DNA from: Brachycybe producta
Lineage: Eukaryota > Arthropoda > Diplopoda > Playtdesmida > Andrognathidae
Length of the DNA stretch: 64,000 nucleotides
Assembly: GCA_036925085.1 (NCBI GenBank)
Contig: JAUPFP010000027.1
Location: forward strand, 802,001 to 866,000
Direction of reading: 5' to 3'
A model generated the notes under the pieces. It did not search any database. It saw only the letters and a list, made by a program, of their open reading frames with translations, and was not told the origin of the DNA. Position numbers and translations under genes: made by a program. How positions within the stretch are numbered: the first letter of the stretch is position 1; every line of letters starts with the position of its first letter. This document shows, piece by piece, positions 47,567 to 58,319 of the stretch.

Positions 47567-48292
47567 TCTAATGTACACTTGAGCTAAATGCATTCAAGTT
47601 AAATGTGTTTAGTTGAATTATATGGAGTCCAGTTAAGGACATGAACAAGATAAAATTCACTTTTATTACTTATTATCTGAACAAATTGAAATAGTAAATC
47701 AATATTTTGTTCAAACTAACTCCATAATATTGAAATACAAATTTAATATTATATATATAATATCCCAGGTCTGTGTGGATATCTATCTATCTATCTGTCT
47801 CTGAAGTAACACTGTACAACCATTGAAGCACGTCGGAATTTATATAAATTTGAATAAATGAACGGCTTTTTTTCTCAAGGTCAACTATATGTTGCACACT
47901 CCCCATCCAAGAACCCCATGATATTAAATTGGAGAGGGGAAAAGGTTGGAAAGTGTAGAGGGGGAGAGAGAAATGTGGAAGGGAAAAGGTTGGAAAGTGT
48001 AGAGGGGGAGAGAAACGTGGAGGGAGGAAAAAAGGGGGAGGGGTGACTGAAATTGAAATGAAAGGAGTAAAAAAGGAACAAACGACGCGCATGCGCACAA
48101 TTGCCTGTGAATTTTGCTCCCGTCATTTATGACGGGTTACCCCACTAGTATTTAAATATTAAATCAATATGTATAGATATTAGATTGAATATTATATAAT
48201 TCGACAATGTTATTCTTTTGTTTGTTTGTCCTTGACAAGGGCACTGTAGAACATGTTTAATATTTAAATGCATTTAACTTATTAGGTGTAGA
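47567..48292. repeat. TAATACC-family MITE, copy F (subfamily 2, long form)
   Basis: It begins atgtacacttgagctaaatgc...gagtccagttaaggac and ends ggcactgtagaacatgttta...cttattaggtgta. The interior contains the block 47767-48143 shared with 3321-3840. This shows that the duplicated block is normal internal sequence of a longer element, from which the short copies were probably derived by deletion. Confidence 0.7.
47767..48143. repeat. Shorter copy of the duplicated block (partner 3321-3840)
   Basis: Nearly identical to 3321-3840 over ctcaaggtcaact...gagaggggaaaaggttgg and cgacgcgcatgcgcacaattgcctgtgaa...ggttacccc. It has an extra internal purine-rich duplication (ggaaaaggttggaaagtgtag twice) and lacks the 220 bp with the palindrome. 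The join falls on GCACA, present at both edges of the missing segment in the longer copy. Confidence 0.75.
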
Positions 48293-50560
48293 TAAGGAAG
48301 GAAATTAAGTTGTTTACCAAAAATTGTTTCATTTTGTTTTGCAACTCATAAACAGTGTTTCTACAAGGTGCTGAATTTTCTGATTAGGAAACTTGACTAT
48401 ATTGAAAGAGAGAAAAAAAGATTGCTTATATGACAAATAAATTGACAAGCAATTTTGAGCCTGAACAAATCATCTTTCTCATCTCCTCCTCCTCTTTCTG
48501 TTTTTCAAGTATATACTTTTTTTGATTTACGAGGATTTACTAATAGAAGTAGTAGTAACACACCCTATGTTCGAACAATTCACTCTTCAGGTTTGATTCC
48601 TATAACATTGGAATGTTGGCGCTGTTGTGTTCTTTTTTTTAAGGCACCTCCTTCTTCCTCCGTATATTTTTTTTTTGCACCTCCCGTCGTGATCTTTCTA
48701 ATTGACCCGTTCATTTTTTTCTCTCTCTCTCTTCAGGACGATAAGATGCTATTTTGTACATGTTACCTGTCCCTAAGATTGAGAGAAAGAGGGGGGAATC
48801 AGGGGATGAGTTTTGAAGTTAAAATGTTAGGACCAACCACCGAGATGCAACACAAAATACAACATTCTCATTGGTTTAAAAATTGCAACAAGAGTTGTCT
48901 TATGTTTTCATTTTTATGGTTTCAAACAACTTCATCTAAAAAAAACTTTTTATTTTTTTTTGTGCTTTGGTCTGGTCACGAAAAGAGAGAGAGAGAGAGA
49001 GAATTTCAGGGATGCCTTTAGGGAATGTGAGATGATGGGGTGTTTTGGGAGTAAGTAGTGATGGGTTTCTTTCTCTTGATTTTTAAGGGGGGGGGGGGGG
49101 GTGTTTAGGGGGAGAGTACAGTCAAAACCTATTCCTAGCACGCGTGTATATATATATATATATATGTCCACTAAACCCACCCCTCCACCCCCTTAACCAA
49201 TTCATGTGTTTGTTAGGAAGGTAGGGAGGTGGTGGTAGGAGTAAGGGAGGGAGGGAACTATTCAGGCAGCAAGTCCTCTTTTTTTTTGTTGTTGTTCCTG
49301 AAACCCTGATGGAGTTGTTCTTGATGTGTGGTGGTAGTGCCAGTGGTGGTGGTGTTGGTGGTGGTGCATTTTACCATTGTTGACTCTTGTGTCATTATTG
49401 TACGGACGGCCGGCCCTTCACTGATGATTGGGCCACCCGTGTATGGCCCACCATCACTTTGACCACTAAATTTTATCATGATACACATACTGTATATATA
49501 CAAAGTAGTTTGAGAGAGAGAAAGAGTGAGAGAGTTGGTCATCGGACCGGCCACATAATATTGATCGATCCTTCGATATATATAATACAAGAGAAGTTGT
49601 ATTTTTCTAGTTTTTATCGCTCTTTCTTTCCAATGTGTGCTGCTACTGCTTCTGTAGTTAAAGAGTGTTTGGTGTGTGTTTGTTCTCTCTCATGATGATT
49701 GATTTTTTTAAAAATTTGGATTATAATAAGACATTTATAAGTCACATGATAATTATGATTATCATTATACAAATCTGCGACGAAATTGATGTGTGTTTTT
49801 ACAGTTTTCTTTTTTTTTTTTTTTGAATGTCACCAAGGATATATGAAATTGATATAGCAACTGTGTTCGAGTGAGGGTTCAATCTTTTTTTTTTTTTTTT
49901 TGATTTCAATTGATAAAATCATAAAAGTACTTAATTTCAGTATGGATCCGAATTTTCAATAATGAAAAATATGCTTAAATAATGATGATTACAACAACAA
50001 TAATGTTGTCACCTGTGTTTTGTGTTCTTTAATTATTAATTGGGAATCCTTTGATCTTGAAAAGTGGTGTTGCTTGCTGTAAATTTCAAACATCATCCTA
50101 CGACAGCAACAAACAACATCATCATCATCATAACTTGACGAACCACAATTATTGGGTGGTTTTTCTACTCTCCAGTTTAAAATTTTGTTATTTTGTCATC
50201 TTTTGAGGCTTCAAAATCGAACCTTGTATGTATTTTTGATTTCTATTAATTGTGTGTGTGTATACAGCACACAAAACCACATTTAATTAATTGGGATAAT
50301 TATTACTGTAATCTTCTACCTTGTTGGATTCGTTGTTGTTACAACTTTGTCTGCAGTAATTGTAATCGTACTAAAAGGTGTCATAAGAGTTTTTAGGAGG
50401 TTTTGACATCATTTTTCTCGATTCTGTCTAGATTATATATTACAACTGTCACAAATTCGTGAGACAAATCAGAATATATATATAGTTTCTTAGCGAAGTA
50501 AATTTAGAAAATATTTGACAATTTTACATTGCATTCTTATCAAGTGTAAGCGCTCTTTGA
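48293..50560. other. Gene-free stretch with the longest (spurious) open frame of the window
   Basis: The frame at 48455-49021 (188 codons) is composed of CT- and GA-run products, phenylalanine tracts and basic stretches without any domain; it spans two microsatellites and is rejected as a gene. Also a G run (about 49087-49100), a TA run (about 49146), GTGGTG runs (about 49330-49365) and T runs. Confidence 0.5.
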
Positions 50561-51070
50561 ACTCTGGTTTTAATTCTGTCTTTCAGGAACAAAATTAAGA
50601 GAAATTTGAAAAATGTTTTTAGAAACTAGAAAGGTATGTAGCTCAATCACTTATAAGTACATATGTTTTCATGTTGATATATATCTTTTAAAAATCAAGG
50701 TGGTTTAAGGTGTGTGTAAACACCCTTTGAACTCTTGTTTTATTTTGTCTTTTTTTAGGAACAAAATTAAGAGAAACCTGAAATTATTTTAGAAACTAGA
50801 AGGGGGTATAAAAGGTAAGAAGATATTTGTATTTTCATGTTAATATCTTTTGACTAAGTTTAACTAGACGGTATTTTGAAGTTAAAATAAATGAAAACAA
50901 AAAGTTTATTTTGAAAGATATTAACACGAAAATATAAAAATATAAGTAATTGAACTACACGTTTCTAATTTATAAAACACTTTCAATTTCTTCTTATTGT
51001 TATTGCTCTGATTAAACTGCAGAATAACCAGATTTCGAAAATCGGCTGTTTATTAAACATCTTAACGAAT
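50560..51070. repeat. Foldback family A copy with a repeated left arm
   Basis: The left-arm sequence (ctttcaggaacaaaattaagagaaatttg...ttagaaactagaaagg) occurs twice, near 50582 and 50757. The right arm (tttattttgaaagatattaacacgaaaat...ctgcagaataaccaga...aaatcggctgtttattaaacatctta) follows. Confidence 0.65.
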
Positions 51071-52269
51071 TTAATATTAAAATATGACTGTCAACTTTGA
51101 GATGAAAAACTTAAAAAAAAAATGAATTTCTCTTCAATTTTCGCCACGTGGATTGAAATGTCTTTTAATCCGAGTGGTCCTTTGCTTTATGAAAGGGACC
51201 ATTTCTAGTTTTTATATAAGAACTTGAAACCTAAATTAATTAATCACAATGCAGAGAATATAGTTAAAAAAAAATTCTATGTTAGAAACACTTTTTTTGG
51301 ACGTAGAAATTAATTAAAAAGATTCATTACTGAATGATTTTTTTTAAAACAAAAATTAGTTTATCATAAATGTGTAGATTCGTTGTTATTTATAGCAAAA
51401 CTACAAAGTTCTACTTTTATAATGTGTTGAGATATGGAGTGACACAGACTACTGAGGGGCATATGTGAGGTGGTCAGATGATGGTGATGACCTTATGAAC
51501 TTTTTAACAGCTTTTTATTCGTCTTTATTTTTTTCTATTTCATAGGACATAAATGTCGTATATAGACATAATAATTACAGTATGTCTCGGAACCAATGTC
51601 CCCCGCAGTTCATTTTCAAAGTGTGCCCGATAATTGGCACAGATGAAAATAATCATTGTTTAAAATAAAAATTGATTTGTCTTTTTCAGAAACTATAATA
51701 AAAAGCTAAATATTAGCCTCGTTTAGGCAGAAGAAAAGTACAGTGGAAAACGTTTAACACGAAAACAGATTACACGAGAAATCTGATAATTAGTTACAAA
51801 ATATAATTTCTGTTTTAATGCCTAAAAAAACCAGCAGAAATTATAATTTAGTATATTTCTATTCTATGGTCTTTTGCATTGAAAGATATAAGGCGCTTCT
51901 GTTAAATTCCTTACAAAGTGAAGTTCTATGGGATTTTATTAACATGAAAAAAATCTTCGGGTCCCTACCATTTTGTGTTAAACGGTTTTTACAAGTATAT
52001 GCTTTAGTCCATTTGTAAATTTTGTAAGATTTTTTTTTTTACAATGAAAATAGGTGTACAAAGAAGTGAAACTTCCTCATAGAAAATTTCAACATAAGTT
52101 CGGAGATTGTTGAAGGAACATTTTTCTCGAACCTTTCTGGAAAAGAGTGGTCTAACCAAAAAGTTCGTAACCGAACTTTTGGGGAATTTGTTCGAGAAAA
52201 ACCGAAATAAGCGTTCTGTATGTAAATCAGGCACTGTTTATGACCAAAAGTGATTATTCTGCTATTTAG
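51071..52269. other. Gene-free stretch including a fragment of the GAATCACACA family
   Basis: Near 51880-51940 the sequence ttgcattgaaagatataaggcgcttctgttaaattccttac resembles the segment at 61585-61640. No gene is supported; small frames at 51818-52018 and 52004-52234 have no domain. Confidence 0.35.
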
Positions 52270-52580
52270 AAAAGCAACACTAAGGAGAAATAGAAAGACT
52301 ATTGTATTAGAAACTAGAACGGTATATCTTGAATCATCACTGCTTATTCGCTGAATAATATTTTCATGTTGATAACTTGCAAAATAAACTTTTTTAAAAT
52401 CAAAAATTAAAAAAAATATAGTTGGATCATTTTCAAACTTGACAAAAAAGCTTATTTTAAAAGATTTAAGACCTTTTGAAGTGACTTTACCCTTCTAGTT
52501 TATAATTACTTTCGAGTTTCTCGTAATTTTGTTCCAGAAAAAAAACAATAATCAAGAGTTCGAGATGGAGTCATTAACAT
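52270..52580. repeat. Foldback family A copy
   Basis: agaaatagaaag...ttagaaactagaacgg at the left; aaaaaagcttattttaaaagattt, cccttctagtttataat and ttctcgtaattttgtt at the right in reverse orientation. Diverged but ordered as in the other copies. Confidence 0.6.
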
Positions 52581-53214
52581 AAGAAAATTTAATTGTTAAA
52601 GAATTAATGTGTATTTTAAAAACAAATAGTTACTAAACTCGGGATAAACATATTTAACAATTTAAAGGTAGTTTTCAAAATTAAATTAATGAATTCGTTT
52701 TAATTTTGTATTATTTCCTTTTATTTTAGGTTACAATTATGAAGTTTTTAATATAGTTTCTGATGATTAATTATTATTAAAACGTTAACGGTTATTAACT
52801 ATATATTTTTTGCGATATTTTGTTGTTTTATTTTCTAACTAAAACAAGTCTTGTGGCGATGGTTTTGGTCCATACTGTACTATATTATATACATAAGGTT
52901 TTTTTTTAAAAAAGGCAATCGTTATTGCTGTTTAAAATATTGATATATATATATTATAATTATCCAGATTCCAAAGTTTAATCCATCAAAACCACTTTAC
53001 TGATTTCTATCAATGATTATTATTATTATTATTATTATGCTGATGGTCACAGTTCGTTGAATTAGATCTAATGACACAAAAAAAATTGAAGAGTCTTCTT
53101 GTTGAAAAATACGAAAAGTGCAAAATGATTGATATTACGGGGTGTTATTTTGCTTATATAGTTTTAAATAGACAAGAAGAGGATGTTGTTTTAAAGTGTA
53201 AACGGGGCCTCTCG

Positions 53215-53570
53215 ATCTCTTAAATTATTCTGTCTTTCAGGTGCAAAATGAAGAGAAATTTGAATGTATTTTAGAAACTAGAAGGGTAGCTCAATCATGT
53301 TGATGTTATCTTTCAAAATAAGCTTTTTATGTTTAGTTTGAAAATGACTCAACTTTAAATTAAGCAGATGGATTATTTTTTTTTTTGTATTTGTTCATAA
53401 AAAAGCTTATTTTGAAAGATATCAACATGAAAAAACCATTCGTATATGTGATTGAGTTACCCTTCTAGTTACTAAAACATTACTAGTTTCTTTTAATTTT
53501 GCTCTTCCGAAAGACAAAAAAATAATCGAGAGTTTGAAAATCAGCTGTTGATTTAACATTATGAGATTGT
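53215..53570. repeat. Foldback family A, best-preserved copy
   Basis: Left arm 53225-53331 (ttctgtctttcaggtgcaaaatg, ttttagaaactagaaggg, tagctcaatcatgttgatg, tttcaaaataagctttttatg) and right arm 53398-53560 (aaaaagcttattttgaaagat, atcaacatg, tgattgagttacccttctag, ttgaaaatcagctgttgat) are complementary over most of their length. Confidence 0.75.
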
Positions 53571-53733
53571 GGCAAAGTTATTATTAAATTTGAATATTTT
53601 CTCAACAATGATTGCATCTGTGTGCTAAGAGGAAAGGACTCTTTTGCATCTGTGTGCTAAGGAAAGGGCTCCCTTTTTTATTAAACAAATATGTTCTTTC
53701 GTAGGGATTAGATTTCAGCTATGTACATGTATG

Positions 53734-53741
<8 letters not shown>

Positions 53742-53822
<81 letters not shown>
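53742..53822. repeat. AT microsatellite, about 80 bp
   Basis: A pure alternating AT run, able to form cruciforms; Ile/Tyr frames on both strands are artefacts. Confidence 0.95.
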
Positions 53823-53824
<2 letters not shown>

Positions 53825-54834
53825 ACTTAAAAGAGGAGGTAAAAAGAAAAATCTCTTTTCTCATACAACTTAATCCACGGGATACGGTTATTGAAGCCCT
53901 AACCTTAGATTGAGTTGTTTGTGAGTATAAGGCTCCATTATATAAGTGCATTCATCTAAGTTAATCTGCTTGGAAAAGTATATAAATCTTGGCTTGAAAA
54001 ACCAGGTCGATAACAAAAGGCATATTGCAGGCTCATTTTCCTTCCTTCCTTTTCTTTCTTTTGAGACCTTTTTTTTCATATTGTCGGTATATATACATAA
54101 AACATTGGTATAAGGCTTAAACCTCGGGAATGGTTCGAATCTCTGCACCTAAAACACATTTCTCATTTCTATGGATATTTCTAACTGTGCCCACCTATAC
54201 CTACAGTATATATATATTCTAAAATATGGAACTATTGTTAAAGTTTCGATTGAAGGGGATGATTAGGATTTAGAATTGTGATTTTCTCTTGTGTGTTGGT
54301 GATTCGTCGAACTTTATTCGATTTGAACAGTAAAATAATTAAAATTGTTTATTGTAAATTTTCCCATCAATGTGGGGAACAAAAATGGAATTCTCGAAGA
54401 ATTTGAAATTTGCGGAATATTTTATTTCATTCTTATTTTCATCGAAATGTTTTTAATATCCCATTGTAAAACAGAAATTACTTATTTTTAGACCTTTGTT
54501 GCTCTTTCGAGCAATATAGGTCTCATTTGATTGTGAAAAGACGACAAATTTTGGATGAATATGTGGAAAGGATGAATCTCAAAAGGTCTAAGCAATGTAA
54601 CTTGAGAACGAAACCATTTACAACAAAATAACTACGATACCTAAAATCATCCGTATATTCCAGCGATGCTACCTATACTTAATTTCATAATTTTAGTTTA
54701 GAATTTTTAACATTAATTAAAACAAAAGTCTTTTTCAAAGCTTTCAACACAAATTTGTGCTGCGTGATGCCACTCAATTTCAGTGTATTTTCAACCTGAA
54801 ATAAAAAAAAACTAAACCAAATTCAGGAGCAACA

Positions 54835-55095
54835 CTAAATAGTAAATAGAAATTTAAAATAATAGAAATTAGAACGGTAACGCAATTACTTAAAGCTGGG
54901 TTCTTTTTTAAACTGACATATAAAGTTTATTTCAAAAAGGTAATCATGAAATTGATCCTTAAAGTGATTGAGCTACCCTTCTAGTTTCTAAACACTTTTC
55001 AAGTTTCTTTTAATTTTACTGCTGATAGGCAAGAATAAGTTCCATAATTCAAGAGGGTATTTATTTACACTTTAACTGGCTTTTAAAAAGCTAGA
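54835..55095. repeat. Foldback family A copy
   Basis: Left arm aaataatagaaattagaacggtaacgc; right arm gattgagctacccttctagtttctaaacacttttcaagtttcttttaattttactgctg. The uninterrupted gagctacccttctag here serves as an empty site for the hAT insertion at 17969. Confidence 0.6.
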
Positions 55096-55569
55096 AACAA
55101 GGAAGTTCGTTGACCAAAATAGTTTTAAGATAATTTAAAATTAATGCTTAATGTTTTTTTATGATTTCTCAAAAAAGTCAACTTTCTAATAATTTTTACA
55201 TTTTTTTTACATTTTTACACTTCTCAGAATTATATACATCTTTGTTATTATAATTCTTTTCATCCTTGGTTTTTTTTTAATTAAATTTAACTATGAATTT
55301 ATCAAAATTAAACCAGGTGAAGTTTTTTATTTTTATTTTTTTTAAAATGATGTTAGGCCTATATTTAATGCCTCAATTGGTATTTATGTTTCATATACTG
55401 TATATATTATAAGAGTGGTTTTCATTTAAAAAGAGAGAAAGTGAAAAATTGAGATAATGACATTCTTGGAATCCTGAACAAATGTAAAAAGAAAATCGCC
55501 TCCATACAAATAAAAAGAACATTAATGTGATAACATTAAATTAAGTAATTTATTCATACGTTAGTCCTC

Positions 55570-55616
<47 letters not shown>

Positions 55617-55620
55617 TATA
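55570..55620. repeat. AT microsatellite
   Basis: An alternating AT run of about 45 bp, upstream of the exon at 55922. Confidence 0.9.
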
Positions 55621-55921
55621 TTGATAAGAATCCCTTATGAAATTTAAATTGCTTATTCCCACGGTTGTTTGCAAATGATACTCTTGATAAGAAAGAGAAA
55701 ATTTATTAAAGGTGTATTTCTTTTAAATTTAACGAAGATGAAAAAAGAAAGTCGAACAAAAAACATAATTTCAACTAAAAAATCTTCTAACATGTAATAC
55801 TAGCTTCTAATTAGGCTCTTAATGGAAGTGGAATGGAATAATTTGTGTGCTTATTTATTTATTAAATAAACAATAACTAATTGTATTAATGTATCTATTG
55901 TTTTATTGAATTGTGAAACAG

Positions 55922-56254
55922 GTGGTGGAGGTGGAGGAGGAGGAGAAGGTGGCGGTGGAGGTGGAGTCCAGCCTCCAAGTGCCCATGCTGAAATAACTTC
56001 AGCATCTTCTATTGCGGCTGCTGCTGCAGCAACTGCAGGAATAATATTTTCCGAGGCACATCCCAGCATCCCTGTGTCGTCTTCGGCCAGTGGTGGCGCT
56101 CCTTTCGTCGTCGTGGACCCGGACGCATCAGTATGTCCAACATGTAGGCAAGTGGGCCATCTGGCGTGCCAGCACCCACACCTTAAAGTGCCTTACTACG
56201 GATCTCCTTGTTATCCATTGGATCCTAGAAACGGTCTCATGGAGCCTCATTTTG
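55922..56254 (+). CDS. Internal exon: polyglycine, polyalanine and a zinc-knuckle-like Cys/His cluster
   Basis: Acceptor ttttattgaattgtgaaacag|GT, donor TTTTG|GTAAGA; 333 bp, 111 codons, phase 1 at both ends, so it could be skipped without a frame shift. Base composition rises sharply above the AT-rich flanks. In order: glycine run with one Glu (residues 1-15), PPSAHAEITSASS, alanine run (about 31-38), a Ser/Pro-rich linker, VVVDPDASV, then C72-PT-C75-RQVG-H80-LA-C83-Q-H85 and HLKVPYYGSPCYPLDPRNGL. C-x2-C-x3-GH resembles a CCHC zinc knuckle, with His (x4 spacing) in place of the last Cys and an extra Cys between. Low-complexity Gly/Ala runs are common in animal transcription factors and channel N-termini; the family is not recognised. 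It joins in phase to 25486-25684 or 28774-28828. Confidence 0.75.
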
Positions 56255-56284
56255 GTAAGAATTTCGACTTTTAATGTTTTTTTT

Positions 56285-56360
56285 TTTTTTGACAATGCAT
56301 TTCGCATGCTGCAATTGGAGTCCTGTCTCTCTGCCACTGTGCCTTGTGGATATCTGGTCA
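56285..56360 (+). repeat. LINE 3' UTR fragment immediately after the exon donor
   Basis: ttgacaatgcatttcgcatgctgcaattggagtcctgtctctctgcca matches the LINE 3' UTR at 16838-16890. It begins about 30 bp after the splice donor of the exon at 55922-56254. Confidence 0.55.
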
Positions 56361-56744
56361 ACTATAATCCTAAATAAGTGAGAAGAAAAAGTTGAGGAAA
56401 TCAGGAGTGATGTGATGAGGTTCTGGTGCAATATTGTTGTATATAATTAAGTTAAAATGAATTAAAAATTAATTAATTCAAGGTCACTTGACTTGATGGA
56501 TTCGTTTAAACTTATTCGGGTTATAGTTAACCAGAGCATCATAAAAACTATACCAAAAGCACTTTTAATTTTAGACTCTGTTCACCAAAAGAAGAATGAA
56601 ATCAAGTAAAAAAGTGGTTTAGTGAGAATATCTTTAAAAATAAATGTCATATGTCAGTTTGATATATGCTGAATTTCTGGTAATTCATCTTAGTAACTGA
56701 GGATATCAGTTTGCATATTAAGAGCATTTGGGAATTTTTATTGT

Positions 56745-56870
56745 TTTTATATAGTTTTCTGCTTTTGACAATGATGCATTTTTGCATGCTGCTGCGCGCA
56801 TATATTTGAACTGTCGTCCTTTTGCGACAGGTCTTCATGGCTGCTTACAGAGAGTAATTTTATCAAATTG
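56745..56870 (+). repeat. LINE 3' UTR fragment
   Basis: tttctgcttttgacaatgatgcattttt...tcttcatggctgcttacagagagtaattttatcaaatt is a second, more diverged copy of the same LINE 3' UTR. It is followed by a stretch (ttagtgaagtatgtggcaatcatattaat...acacaagaggtcgctttt) repeated at about 57110-57165, so the unit was tandemly duplicated. Confidence 0.6.
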
Positions 56871-56984
56871 TAAATCAAATTATTATTAGTTGACAATGTC
56901 GACTTTCTAATTAAATAATTAGTGAAGTATGTGGCAATCATATTAATTTTCTTTGAACACAAGAGGTCGCTTTTGTACTATAGA

Positions 56985-57170
56985 CAATTTTCTGGTTTTG
57001 ACAATACATGCTTCATGCATTTAAACTATATTGTCTCTTTGCAACAGGACTTTTATCAAATTGAAAATCAAATTCTTAATTGTTGATTTTTTTTTGATTA
57101 AGTAATTAGTGAGGTATATGTACCAATCATATTAATATTTTTGAACACAAGAGGTCGCTTTTGAACTAGA
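56985..57170 (+). repeat. Second unit of the tandemly duplicated LINE 3' UTR segment
   Basis: ttttctggttttgacaatacatg...gtctctttgcaacaggactttt plus tagtgaggtatatgtaccaatcatattaat...acacaagaggtcgcttttgaac repeats 56745-56965 in the same order. Confidence 0.6.
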
Positions 57171-57949
57171 CAATGGTACAATTTGGTGGTAGGTTTGTTT
57201 CTTCTTCTAAAAGACTAGTTTTCTTATTATTTCAAGTAGAATGTTGTTGGTAAGGTTGATAACCTTTTTTTTTTGATGATATGAGGATGATGATGATGAT
57301 GATGATGGTGTGTTTGTGTGCTTGCCAGGTAAGATATGTGGTGGGCGGTTTGAAAAGTTAACCTTTTAAAGAGTTGTGGTGGTTGAGGGTGGGTGGTGAT
57401 ATATAGAAGTTAAAATGAAACGATTATCTTATATACTAGAAAAAACCAGAAAGGTGATTTTTTTTTAGAAAGGTAAAAAAAAAACAAGCTTTTCGTTATT
57501 ATGTTGAATAATAGAAGATTCTGAAGATATATGTGATGATGAAAGAGAATATTGAGAACTAGTTTTGATGGTTTTAAAAGTTTTTTTTTCTTCTTCTTCT
57601 ATTATTATTATGATGCTATTATTATTACCTCTCTCTATCTATCTATCTAATGCCATTCCTAGAATATTTTTCTATGAAACAAGATTATTTGGACAATTAT
57701 TATTTGATAGGTGCAATAGAGAAGAATGAAAGAAAAAGTAATTGCTACAAGTGAATAATAATAGCTATTTTCTTCCCACCTGTTGCTTTTATTATTATTA
57801 TTATTATTCAATCTCTCTTTCTATCTCTTGAATAAGGAGGAGAAAAAAATAATATTCAATTTTAAATTAACTTTTTTTTAATTGATTGAACTTTTTTGTA
57901 GTGGCGAACCATAAAAAAAATAACCGATTAAAAGGTGGTTTTAAAAGTT
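57171..57949. other. Gene-free stretch with trinucleotide microsatellites
   Basis: GAT run (about 57284-57306), TTC/ATT runs (about 57590-57615 and 57790), CTAT run (about 57636). Nothing else supported. Confidence 0.5.
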
Positions 57950-58300
57950 TGAAACGCCACTCGAACTCTTGATTATATTTTGTCTTTTAGGCCTTGTTTC
58001 CAACTGACGTGAAAATTTGAACTTTTTTTTTGTTGAAAATTTCAACTGGTGAAAAATAGAACAAACGTGGCCCTCTCTCTGCCCATTCACTATCATAGGC
58101 AAAGGCCATTTTTTAAAAAAAAGTTCAAAATTTTCACTTCATTGGAAACAAGGCATATTATGAAGCAAAATGAAGAGAAAGTTGAATGTGTTTTCAAAAC
58201 TAGAAGGATGATAGTTCACAGACAATCAATTAACTAAAATATAAGCTTTTTATGTGAGTTTAAAAATGACACAATTTTTAAGAAAGACACGACGCTTATA
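57950..58300. repeat. Foldback family A copy split by a nested MITE
   Basis: Left part cactcgaactcttgattatattttgtctttta and right part gcaaaatgaagagaaagttgaatgtgtttt are contiguous in other copies (ctgtctttcaggtgcaaaatgaagag); here the MITE at 57991-58154 separates them. Confidence 0.65.
57991..58154. repeat. TTTCCACTGG-type MITE, copy 2
   Basis: GCCTTGTTTCCAACTGACGTG at the left is opposed by cttcattggaaacaaggc at the right. Inner arms are gttgaaaatttcaac and ttgaactttttttttgtt against aaaaaaaagttcaaaattttcac. Same structure as 15974-16144. Confidence 0.7.
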
Positions 58301-58319
58301 TATTTTTTTTAAATTTTTG

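Noticed and set aside
48455..49021. Longest open frame (188 codons, plus)
   Set aside because: Crosses a CT run and a GA run, is dominated by Phe/Ser/Arg-Glu low-complexity stretches, shows no domain, and internal splice-like sites give no better exon.
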